Source: Faecalimonas sp.
GTDB lineage: Bacteria; Bacillota; Clostridia; Lachnospirales; Lachnospiraceae
Assembly (NCBI GenBank): GCA_029264305.1
Contig: JARICA010000003.1
Location: 1 to 38,580 of the forward strand
Reading direction: 5' to 3'
DNA: 38,580 nucleotides
Position 1 is the first letter of the stretch. Each line of letters starts with the position of its first letter. The notes under the pieces were generated by a model. The model made no database searches and was not told the origin of the DNA. It saw only the letters and a program-made list of their open reading frames with translations. The translations under genes and the position numbers were made by a program. Positions 1 through 5,940 of the stretch are shown piece after piece.

Positions 1-46
1 CAGCTAGTATAAGGGGTTAGAGTGTGAGAAAGGGGGAACTTGTTTG

Positions 47-982
47 TCAACGACTGTCACGATCTGCACGATTTCTCAAAAACTTGTTGTAGTGTTCGAG
101 AGCTTTGCAGACAAATTCCTCAGTTTGGTTTATGGGGATATTCTTTGGAATAAGTTTCCTCACTCTTTCTCCTCTGAGTACGATTTTTTCTTTTTGGTTT
201 CCTTTTTCCTCAGACATAATCGAAGAAATAACTTCTGTTGTCAGTTTTCCATCCTCAAAGAATTTTCGCATTTTGATTGCTTGAGCGTGTGAAGGTGTAG
301 CATCATTCATATCAATTTCTTCCACAATATCACGTTGGCTATCTTCATCAAGATATGATAGCTCAACAGCAGGTCGCATTTTAATTCGTCCGTCATCAAC
401 ATATTCTAAAAGTTCAGGAACAAGATTTGTAAGACGGATATATCTTCGTATTTGTTCTCTACTTTCACCAACTTCTTCACCTAATTTTTCATTAGTACGA
501 TACTTTGACTCCAGTGGTGTCGAAGTTAAATCGGTTCGTTTGCCTTGCTGATTCATTGCTTCTAATCGCATTTTATAAGCAAATGCTTTTTCACTAGGAA
601 GAATCTGCGAACGTTGAAAGTTAGACTCAACCATTAAAATAGTTGCTTCTTCTCTTGTGAGATCGACAACTTCACATCTTAATGTTTCAAATCCAGCAAG
701 TTCACTTGCTCTTTTTCTTCTATGACCTGATACTAACTCATATCTGCCATCTTCTTTTTGTCTAACTGTTGCAGGTGTTATAACACCACGCTCTTTAATA
801 CTCTCTATAAGCTGAATCATATCCTCATCATCACGAACTTTAAAAGGATGTTCTGGGAAATCATCAATTTCAGTTATAGGAATATCACGAATCTTAGCGA
901 GCTTTTCTTCATCTCTTTGCTCTTGTGTTGAAAATAAATCATCGAACGTTGGCAGAGTGAAGTCGCTCTTTCTTTTTGTCAT
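47..982 (-). CDS. parB: ParB-family partition protein of an integrative element
   Basis: A 311-residue ParB/RepB/Spo0J-type protein. The N-terminal ParB domain has the arginine-rich box SGHRRKRAS, a variant of GERRxRA, near residue 90. It also has ESNFQRSQI, a variant of the ENIQR box. A helix-turn-helix region (GEEVGESREQIRRYIRL) follows. The family binds centromere-like sites and loads on DNA to help segregation or maintenance. The ATG at 982 has AAAGGAGG eight bases upstream and lies inside the 3' end of parA, a 44-base overlap that implies translational coupling. It is clearly different from the chromosomal Spo0J at 5941-6831: the N-terminus is different and the boxes are divergent. Proteins of this type are usual on plasmids and integrative conjugative elements of gut Clostridia, so I read it as element cargo. 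DNA-binding specificity is not known. Confidence 0.9.
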   Translation of the reverse strand: MTKRKSDFTLPTFDDLFSTQEQRDEEKLAKIRDIPITEIDDFPEHPFKVRDDEDMIQLIESIKERGVITPATVRQKEDGRYELVSGHRRKRASELAGFETLRCEVVDLTREEATILMVESNFQRSQILPSEKAFAYKMRLEAMNQQGKRTDLTSTPLESKYRTNEKLGEEVGESREQIRRYIRLTNLVPELLEYVDDGRIKMRPAVELSYLDEDSQRDIVEEIDMNDATPSHAQAIKMRKFFEDGKLTTEVISSIMSEEKGNQKEKIVLRGERVRKLIPKNIPINQTEEFVCKALEHYNKFLRNRADRDSR

Positions 983-1763
983 CAGCTAACACCTCCTTTG
1001 TAAATTCAGTGTAGGCTTTAGACACTGTGCTGTTAGACTCATAAGCATAAATGCTTTTACCTTTGGAAGAAACCTCAGCAGCTTTAATTGCAATAGGTAT
1101 TGAAGACTTATATATCTTCATATGTGAACCAAAATTTTCTCGCAATGCTTCTACCGTACTTTTTGCAAGGTTCGTTCGGTTATCCACAAGTGTCAAAAGA
1201 ATACCATCTACTTTTAAATTCGGATTGATATATCTTTTTACTTTGGATACTGTTCTTAAAAGCTGAGTCATACATTTAGCCGGTAGATAATGAGCTTGTA
1301 CTGGAATGATTACACTATCAGCAGCTGATAATGAATTAAGAGTCATCATACCTAACGATGGAGAACAGTCGATTAATATATAATCGTATTTTTCTTTTAC
1401 ATCATTTAGATATGTCTTTAAAATGACTTCACGATTCATTGCAGTAACAAGTCCAATTTCAAAATCAAATAGTTCATTACTTGATGGCATTAAATCAACG
1501 CCTTCCTTATGATGAAGAATACCAGTATAAGGATCTGGTTCATTTCCTTTAACAACATCCATCATCTTATCAGATATTGTATTTTGGAGATTGTCTGCAT
1601 CATTCCAGCCTAAGCAAGTAGTAAGGTCACCCTGAGGATCGGCATCGACAAGTAAAACTTTCTTGCCTTTCATTGCAAGTCCTATTCCAAGATTAACTGC
1701 TGTAGTGGTTTTTCCAACGCCACCTTTTTGATTACATATTGCAATCGTTTTGCAGTCTGGCAT
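939..1763 (-). CDS. parA: ParA-family ATPase of an integrative element
   Basis: A 274-residue ParA/MinD-type Walker ATPase that should act with the overlapping parB gene in partition or maintenance of the element. The deviant Walker A motif KGGVGKTT lies at residues 13-20. Walker B-like YILIDCSPSLGMMTLNS and VIIPVQAHYLPAKCM follow as in Soj. The frame is open further upstream, but the ATG at 1763 is chosen because GAAAGGAGGC sits seven bases before it and the protein then begins a few residues before the beta strand leading to the Walker motif. The C-terminus (KAYTEFTKEVLADD) overlaps the start of parB. Chromosomal Soj at 6831-7598 is a separate, paralogous copy. Transcription probably starts from the promoter at 1788-1818, which overlaps an inverted repeat. 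Confidence 0.92.
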   Translation of the reverse strand: MPDCKTIAICNQKGGVGKTTTAVNLGIGLAMKGKKVLLVDADPQGDLTTCLGWNDADNLQNTISDKMMDVVKGNEPDPYTGILHHKEGVDLMPSSNELFDFEIGLVTAMNREVILKTYLNDVKEKYDYILIDCSPSLGMMTLNSLSAADSVIIPVQAHYLPAKCMTQLLRTVSKVKRYINPNLKVDGILLTLVDNRTNLAKSTVEALRENFGSHMKIYKSSIPIAIKAAEVSSKGKSIYAYESNSTVSKAYTEFTKEVLADDKKKERLHSANVR

Positions 1764-1787
1764 ATCCGTTGCCTCCTTTCTTATATA

Positions 1788-1818
1788 TTTATAGCCATAG
1801 CTTATATGGCTATGTAAA
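1788..1818 (-). promoter_or_regulatory. Probable parA promoter overlapping an inverted-repeat operator
   Basis: On the minus strand TTTACA (1818-1813) is followed by a CTATAA/TATAAA element (about 1794-1788) at 18-19 bases spacing. Between and across them lies the inverted repeat ATAGCCATA (1791-1799) / TATGGCTAT (1805-1813), with 9-base perfect arms and a 5-base spacer. The repeat fills the promoter spacer. A dimeric regulator bound here would block RNA polymerase. ParA or ParB autoregulation is a common arrangement in partition operons, so this is a reasonable inference but not shown. Confidence 0.55.
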
Positions 1819-1825
1819 CAGCCAA

Positions 1826-2035
1826 TCAAATTGACTGTAATGTTTGTTTTTTCAGTATTTGTCCTAAACACCCCCTGATTGGGAAGTCACTAAGCGATGG
1901 TTTGCGAAACCATCTCATAGGAATCTCACCTCTGCCGGGTTCTCCGCCAGCTCCGTAGAGAAGTATCATTATCATTCTGACTGTCATCGCCATATCAAGA
2001 GCAACTTGATATTCATATAAGGGATTCTCGCTCAA
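1826..2035 (-). CDS. Uncertain small ORF upstream of element parA
   Basis: An open frame of up to 69 codons. I do not recognise its product. The longest version starts at TTG (2035), directly after an in-frame stop with no ribosome binding site. In-frame ATG codons exist further in, at MAMTVRMI and MRWFRKPS, but none has a good Shine-Dalgarno. The predicted peptide has no membrane segment or known motif that I can see; the C-terminal half (WFRKPSLSDFPIRGCLGQ) is compositionally ordinary for a protein. The palindrome at 1896-1914 lies inside it. It may be a real small element gene, a fragment of one, or simply non-coding regulatory DNA. Confidence 0.25.
   Translation of the reverse strand: MSENPLYEYQVALDMAMTVRMIMILLYGAGGEPGRGEIPMRWFRKPSLSDFPIRGCLGQILKKQTLQSI
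1896..1914. repeat. Palindrome GATGGTTT-gcg-AAACCATC, candidate element centromere or operator
   Basis: Perfect 8-base arms separated by three bases, about 130 bases upstream of the element parA start. The GTTT...AAAC core resembles the inner part of the chromosomal parS (GTTTCACGTGAAAC), but the spacing differs. A single copy is seen. Its position next to parAB suggests a ParB binding site; a transcript hairpin is the alternative. Confidence 0.4.
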
Positions 2036-2338
2036 TTCAATTCATATGAGGTCACGGCGTACCTTATATCGTAGCTAAAGTCATCAGAACTAAAGTCTTA
2101 GTGAATGAATATTCTATTTTCAAGGAACAAGAGAAAAGGCATAAATCAATATTTTTTAGGATGAGATTTAATACCCCTTCACTTGTTTGGACTGGGAGAG
2201 GGTAATCGTACGGGTGTTTTTTGAAAAAAAGTTAAAAAAGTTTTTAAAATAAAAAAATCATCCACTCAAGAAGAGCGAATGATATAAAAAATGGCTGATA
2301 GCGAGAATCTATCAACCATTAAAATATAATATTGTTAT
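2036..2338. other. Intergenic region of the element, no gene seen
   Basis: About 300 bases between the uncertain ORF and the small gene at 2339. I see no convincing coding frame with a ribosome site. It holds a short direct repeat CTAAAGTC (around 2075 and 2090), an A/T-rich run near 2220-2265, and the minus-strand terminator at 2281-2320. Confidence 0.5.
2281..2320 (-). terminator. Rho-independent terminator of the 58-residue gene
   Basis: On the minus strand AATGGTTGATAG, loop, CTATCAGCCATT forms a 12-base stem with one mismatch (2290-2320), followed at once by TTTTTTATATC. It lies about 20 bases after the stop codon of the gene at 2339-2515. Confidence 0.8.
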
Positions 2339-2515
2339 TTAATATGTAACTCTAACCTTTTTAATTTTTGCTTCTGTCAATTTACACAATGTCTCATCGA
2401 CAAGGTCTGTGTATTTTACAGATCTGATTAAACTGTTTCTTAGTTCCACTAGAGAACCAATGATTTGATTACGTTCTTCTTCAGTTAAATATAGATGATA
2501 TTTCTTTTCAAACAT
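2339..2515 (-). CDS. Small element-associated protein, unknown function
   Basis: A 58-residue protein beginning MFEKKYHLYLTEEERNQI. It is hydrophilic and predicted mostly helical, with a conserved-looking core SLVELRNSLIRSVKYTDLVDE and a basic C-terminus (KIKKVRVTY). Small proteins of this pattern (LYL(S/T)xxE...SLxxLKNxLIxxGRYTDxVDE) are, to my knowledge, frequent in integrative elements of Firmicutes, but no function is established. The ATG at 2515 is preferred over the GTG at 2524 because AAAGGAAG lies eight bases before the ATG and overlaps the GTG. The gene is a monocistron with its own promoter (2540-2568) and terminator (2281-2320). Its leader carries a copy of the parA 3' end. Confidence 0.7.
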   Translation of the reverse strand: MFEKKYHLYLTEEERNQIIGSLVELRNSLIRSVKYTDLVDETLCKLTEAKIKKVRVTY

Positions 2516-2521
2516 TTTAAT

Positions 2522-2550
2522 CACTTCCTTTGTAAATTTAGTATAGGTTT
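2522..2550 (-). repeat. Copy of the parA 3' end in the leader of the small gene
   Basis: These 29 bases match 990-1018 (the end of the element parA with the parB ribosome site) at 25 of 29 positions, without gaps; all four differences are transitions. Read in the parA frame this copy encodes TYTKFTKEV against AYTEFTKEV in parA. It is in frame with the small gene and preceded by a TAA stop. It looks like a fossil of a second parA gene. Confidence 0.6.
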
Positions 2551-2568
2551 ATTCTAGAATAACAGCAA
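2540..2568 (-). promoter_or_regulatory. Promoter of the 58-residue gene with palindromic spacer
   Basis: Minus strand: TTGCTG (2568-2563), 17-base spacer, TATACT (2545-2540). The spacer contains the perfect 14-base palindrome TTATTCTAGAATAA (2549-2562), the classic place for a repressor operator. The start codon follows 25 bases after the -10. Confidence 0.6.
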
Positions 2569-2632
2569 TTATGCGATACAAAAAGTACAGAACTAACTCA
2601 AAACCTAATACCGTTTTTTAGGGGTAGATATT

Positions 2633-2788
2633 TTAGCAAAAATTTCTCAAATTAGCAGAGCCGTTAGCAGGAGGGCAAAAATGGTGATTTTCTTGCTAAT
2701 TTCCGTTAGCAGACCGAATACCTTTCGAGTAATTTGCTTTTGAGTTATTTTAGTGTTAAGTTTTTTAGCCAGCTAATTGCTTGCTAAT
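2633..2788. repeat. Cluster of TTAGCA / TGCTAA short repeats near the element end
   Basis: TTAGCA occurs directly at 2633, 2652, 2664 and 2706, and inverted (TGCTAA) at 2694 and 2782. Two copies are extended to CCGTTAGCAG (2661-2670 and 2703-2712). Two neighbours are spaced 12 bases. Recombinase arm-type sites or excisionase sites near an attachment site have this look; replication iterons are an alternative. Confidence 0.5.
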
Positions 2789-2832
2789 CGAAAAATCACG
2801 TTTTTTATGGCTTTTCCTATAAAATGAGAAAA

Positions 2833-2871
2833 TAAAAAAAGCCGAAAACCCTTTAAATAAAGGCTTTCGGC
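2833..2871 (-). terminator. Terminator following tRNA-Arg
   Basis: Minus strand: GCCGAAA ... TTTCGGC stem with an inner CTTT/AAAG stem (2841-2871), then TTTTTTTATTTT. It begins ten bases after the encoded CCA of the tRNA gene. Confidence 0.8.
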
Positions 2872-2880
2872 GTTGTCTTC

Positions 2881-2957
2881 TGGCCTCCACGAGAAGATTT
2901 GAACTTCCGACCCCTCGCTTAGGAGGCGAGTGCTCTATCCAGCTGAGCTACGTGGAG
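2881..2957 (-). tRNA. tRNA-Arg (anticodon CCT), CCA encoded
   Basis: A 77-base cloverleaf: acceptor arms CTCCACG and CGTGGAG, discriminator G and genomic CCA (2883-2881). The D-arm is GCTC...GAGC, the anticodon stem is CTCGC/GCGAG with loop CTCCTAA, and the T-arm contains TTCAAAT. The anticodon CCT reads the rare Arg codon AGG. Such tRNA 3' ends are common integration targets, and the left neighbour is an element-like parAB segment. Confidence 0.95.
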
Positions 2958-2972
2958 ATGTAAAAATATTTA

Positions 2973-3000
2973 ATTGTATTTAACACTAAATTAACAGCAA
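2973..3000 (-). promoter_or_regulatory. Probable tRNA-Arg promoter
   Basis: Minus strand TTGCTG (3000-2995), 16-base spacer, TACAAT (2978-2973). The mature 5' end at 2957 is 15 bases after the -10, leaving a short leader to be removed by RNase P. Confidence 0.55.
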
Positions 3001-3132
3001 ACCTTCTATTTTTGCCCCTAAGGTGGTAGCTTGAGCTTATTCTTAGGAGGACCCTGTTATATCCATTTAACTAACGAGACAAATACCATTTTCATTTTTT
3101 GTTAACCTTATTGTTTCTTAGAAAGTAAGTAT

Positions 3133-3155
3133 TCTATCCAGCATAGCTGGATAGA
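3133..3155. repeat. Hairpin TCTATCCAGC-ata-GCTGGATAGA
   Basis: Perfect 10-base arms with a 3-base loop in the 259-base gap between tRNA-Arg and the DUF3881 gene. The arm is identical to ten bases of the tRNA-Arg D-arm. There is no T-tract. Function unknown; the rest of the gap shows no coding frame, only a weaker CCTAAG...CTTAGG inverted repeat at 3017-3047. Confidence 0.45.
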
Positions 3156-3185
3156 TACACACATCTAACTAAGAAAACTTAATTT

Positions 3186-3211
3186 GAGAAGAAATCACTA
3201 GATTTCTTCTC
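3186..3211 (-). terminator. Terminator-like hairpin after the serS operon
   Basis: Perfect 11-base stem GAGAAGAAATC / GATTTCTTCTC with loop ACTA, six bases after the stop of the DUF3881 gene. The following T-run is weak (AAATTAAGTTTTC), so efficiency is uncertain, but position fits the operon end. Confidence 0.65.
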
Positions 3212-3216
3212 ACTCT

Positions 3217-4101
3217 TTATATTATATCGAAATTAATGCGACCTTGCAACCATATATTACCTTTAAATCGTCTTCCTATTTGAGGTTCTCCCATAACATC
3301 TTTTTTAGGTACACACACATCAAAAACTAGTTCATTGACTTCCAAAGTAAATATATATAATTCTTCATTTGTATATAAATTTTTTGTTTCTTTTATATCC
3401 AAAATGATTCCCATAATAGAGTATCTGTCGCATTCTACTCCATATGGCATAAAATAAGTTTCTACAATACTAAATACATCTTCTGTATTTAATCTTTTAG
3501 ACACCTGCGAATAAATATCAATATCATCTAAAGTCAAGCTTTCTATCGCTTGTTGATCACCACTTTTAGCAGCACTCATCAGCATCATACGATTTCTAGC
3601 ATCCTCTTGACTTCTTTGCTCTTGTAATTCATTTTTCTGAATAGGAAACAAAATTGTTCCCTCAGTTGCAAGTGCAGATAACGTAACGGAGATAGAATTC
3701 TTTTTGATATGTCCTAGTTTTTTTTCTCTTCGATATTCAGTCATGTTCTGCAAATGAAAAATAAGACTTACTCCCACTTTCATTTCCTCACAGACGCCTG
3801 CATACATTTCTTTCTCCATACGTTTTTCTAAAATTATATCGGCATAACTTGTAATTCCTGTTCCTTCAAAATAAGGATAGTAATATTCTTTTTCAAATTT
3901 TTCCTCTTCATTTATTTCTCCAAAAACAGTAATTCCAATGTTATCCCCAAATTCTTTTGTTCTCTCGGAATAATCCACATTTTCTTTTACAGTAGTCCTC
4001 TGTTCTATAAAAAAATCATTCTCTACACTCGATAATATTGCTTTTAATTCTTTTCTTGTCTGTAAATTTGAAAATCCGATTGCTTTTAAAAATTCATGCA
4101 C
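3217..4101 (-). CDS. DUF3881 family protein
   Basis: A 294-residue cytosolic protein without signal peptide or membrane segment, beginning MHEFLKAIGFSNLQTRKEL. From the start motif and its place after serS I assign it to DUF3881, a family of unknown function found mainly in Lachnospiraceae. It is acidic and Glu-rich, with a charged helical stretch near residues 155-175 and a C-terminal beta-rich part (VFDVCVPKKDVMGEPQIGRRFKGNIWLQGRI). That part resembles a small nucleic-acid or ligand-binding barrel, but I would not press this. The start is GTG at 4101, the only in-frame start near AGGTGG. It lies 18 bases after serS and is probably the last gene of the soj-spo0J-DUF4446-serS operon. No biochemical role is known. 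Confidence 0.8.
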   Translation of the reverse strand: MHEFLKAIGFSNLQTRKELKAILSSVENDFFIEQRTTVKENVDYSERTKEFGDNIGITVFGEINEEEKFEKEYYYPYFEGTGITSYADIILEKRMEKEMYAGVCEEMKVGVSLIFHLQNMTEYRREKKLGHIKKNSISVTLSALATEGTILFPIQKNELQEQRSQEDARNRMMLMSAAKSGDQQAIESLTLDDIDIYSQVSKRLNTEDVFSIVETYFMPYGVECDRYSIMGIILDIKETKNLYTNEELYIFTLEVNELVFDVCVPKKDVMGEPQIGRRFKGNIWLQGRINFDII

Positions 4102-4119
4102 CTTATTTCCACCTTTGTA

Positions 4120-5397
4120 TTATCTAATTTCTGTTTTTCCACCCATATATGGTCTTAACGCTTCAGGAATTTTCACACTACCATCTGCCTGTAAATTATT
4201 TTCCAAAAACGCAATTAACATTCTAGGTGGTGCAACAACTGTATTGTTCAATGTATGTGCAAAATACTTTCCTTCTTTACCTTTTACACGAATACCAAGT
4301 CTTCTCGCTTGTGCATCTCCAAGATTTGAACAACTTCCTACTTCAAAATATTTTTGTTGTCTTGGTGACCACGCTTCTACGTCTACTGATTTCACTTTCA
4401 AATCTGCTAAATCACCTGAACAACATTCCAATGTACGAACTGGTATATCAAGAGAACGGAATAAATCCACTGTATTTTTCCACATTTTTTCATACCAATC
4501 CATACTTTCTTCTGGTTTACATACGACAATCATTTCCTGTTTTTCAAATTGATGGATTCTATATACACCGCGTTCTTCAATACCATGAGAACCTTTTTCT
4601 TTACGGAAACATGGAGAATAACTTGTTAGTGTATATGGTAATTTTTCCTCATCGTTTAATGTATCAATAAATTTTCCAATCATAGAATGTTCACTTGTTC
4701 CAATGAGATATAAATCTTCTCCTTCAATTTTATACATCATAGAATCCATTTCAGCAAAACTCATTACACCGGTAACAACATTACTACGAATCATATATGG
4801 TGGGATACAATAAGTAAATCCTCTATCAATCATAAAATCACGAGCGTATGATATAACTGCTGAATGTAGTCTTGCAATATCACCCATTAAATAATAAAAT
4901 CCTTGTCCTGCAACTTTTCCAGCTGCTTCTATATCAATTCCATTAAATTTATCCATAATTTCTGTATGATATGGAACTTCAAAATCTGGCACTACTGGTT
5001 CTCCAAATTTCTCTAATTCTACATTTTCACTATCATCTTTTCCAATCGGAACAGATGGATCAATAATGTTTGGAATTGTCATCATAATCGTTTTAATTTT
5101 CTCTTCCACTTCTTTTTCTTCTACTGACAATTCTTCCATTCGCCCTGCATTTTCTGCTACTTGTCTTTTATATTCTTCTGCTTCGTCTTTTTTCCCTTGA
5201 GCCATGCAAGCCCCAATTTTCTTTGAAATTTGATTTTTATTAGCTCTTAACGCTTCTACTTCCTGTTTAATTTCTCTATTTCTTTTATCTAATTCTATTA
5301 CTTCATCTACTAAAGGTAATTTTGCATCCTGAAATTTATTTCTAATATTCTGCTTCACTACATCTGGATTACTTCTTAAAAATTTAATATCTAACAT
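4120..5397 (-). CDS. serS: Seryl-tRNA synthetase
   Basis: Charges tRNA-Ser with serine in the cytosol. At 425 residues it has the usual class II SerRS length. An N-terminal antiparallel coiled-coil arm (about residues 25-105) contacts the long variable arm of tRNA-Ser. The catalytic domain follows, with motif 2 in CFRKEKGSHGIEERGVYRIHQFEK and the motif 3 region in NNTVVAPPRMLIAFLENN, ending IPEALRPYMGG. The ATG at 5397 has AAGGAG nine bases upstream. The gap to the upstream DUF4446 gene is only 20 bases, leaving no room for a T-box, so expression must come from the soj operon promoter or one inside upstream genes. A tRNA-Ser(GCT) gene is at the other end of the window. Confidence 0.97.
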   Translation of the reverse strand: MLDIKFLRSNPDVVKQNIRNKFQDAKLPLVDEVIELDKRNREIKQEVEALRANKNQISKKIGACMAQGKKDEAEEYKRQVAENAGRMEELSVEEKEVEEKIKTIMMTIPNIIDPSVPIGKDDSENVELEKFGEPVVPDFEVPYHTEIMDKFNGIDIEAAGKVAGQGFYYLMGDIARLHSAVISYARDFMIDRGFTYCIPPYMIRSNVVTGVMSFAEMDSMMYKIEGEDLYLIGTSEHSMIGKFIDTLNDEEKLPYTLTSYSPCFRKEKGSHGIEERGVYRIHQFEKQEMIVVCKPEESMDWYEKMWKNTVDLFRSLDIPVRTLECCSGDLADLKVKSVDVEAWSPRQQKYFEVGSCSNLGDAQARRLGIRVKGKEGKYFAHTLNNTVVAPPRMLIAFLENNLQADGSVKIPEALRPYMGGKTEIR

Positions 5398-5417
5398 AAC
5401 TTTTCTCCTTATTTCCT

Positions 5418-5939
5418 TTAAATATCCAAGCCATATGTTTCTTTATATATAGCTCTTTCTAATGATTCTGCCTCTTCTTCAGCAAGTTCTATATAGCTTT
5501 CCCCTTTTACAATTTCTTTTATATAAAGATAACAACCTTCTCTGCTATGCATAGCATTGATAATATATCCATTGTCATCTCCATCTAGCAATGTAAGAGC
5601 AAAGCTTAATTTTCCTCCCATTTCATTAAAGGCATCATATTTTACAATCCCTACTTTTTGATAAGCCCCAGCCATTTTTTGACTCATCTCTTTCACTTCT
5701 TGTCGCGTTCTTTTTGTCAAAGTGGAAAGTGCATCAATTTCTTTAAATTTTGATAAAATACTTTTTTCCAATGTTTTCCCATCTTTTCCACGCATGAATG
5801 AATTGTAATTTGCTTTCAAACGATTGTATTTCATATTAACACCAATCACAATCACAAACAATAGTATAATTAGCATAAACATGACAACTAAAATGTAAAA
5901 CGGGTCAATTCCAATACTCTGTAATATTTTACTATTCAT
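5418..5939 (-). CDS. DUF4446 family membrane-anchored protein
   Basis: A 173-residue protein with one N-terminal membrane segment (FYILVVMFMLIILLFVIVIGV, about residues 14-34). A charged, probably coiled-coil stretch follows (residues 40-85), then a C-terminal domain containing VGIVKYDAFNEMGGKLSFALTLLDGDDNGY, the hallmark of DUF4446. The family is common in Firmicutes next to parB or serS and has no proven role; a link with the nucleoid-membrane interface is only suggested by context. An in-frame ATG at 5948 exists, but GGAG would abut it. The ATG at 5939 has AAAGGAG at proper distance and starts one base after the parB stop codon. Confidence 0.88.
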   Translation of the reverse strand: MNSKILQSIGIDPFYILVVMFMLIILLFVIVIGVNMKYNRLKANYNSFMRGKDGKTLEKSILSKFKEIDALSTLTKRTRQEVKEMSQKMAGAYQKVGIVKYDAFNEMGGKLSFALTLLDGDDNGYIINAMHSREGCYLYIKEIVKGESYIELAEEEAESLERAIYKETYGLDI

Positions 5940-5940
5940 T

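Larger units (their letters stand above)
2569..2880. other. Element terminal region, non-coding
   Basis: About 310 bases between the small gene's promoter and the tRNA-Arg 3' end. No coding frame is credible. It contains the TTAGCA/TGCTAA repeat cluster (2633-2788) and a terminator (2833-2871). If the element is integrated in the tRNA, its attachment site should be at or just left of 2881; the second copy of the site lies outside the window. Confidence 0.5.

Noticed and set aside
2633-2788. CRISPR-like array
   Set aside because: Repeats are only 6-10 bases, irregularly spaced and in both orientations; no cas genes are nearby.
4115-4670. Two long plus-strand reading frames opposite serS
   Set aside because: They are antisense to strongly conserved serS codons, have no ribosome site and give low-complexity Phe/Leu/Ser-rich products.
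5398-5417. T-box or other leader before serS
   Set aside because: Only 20 bases separate serS from the upstream gene, so no leader fits.
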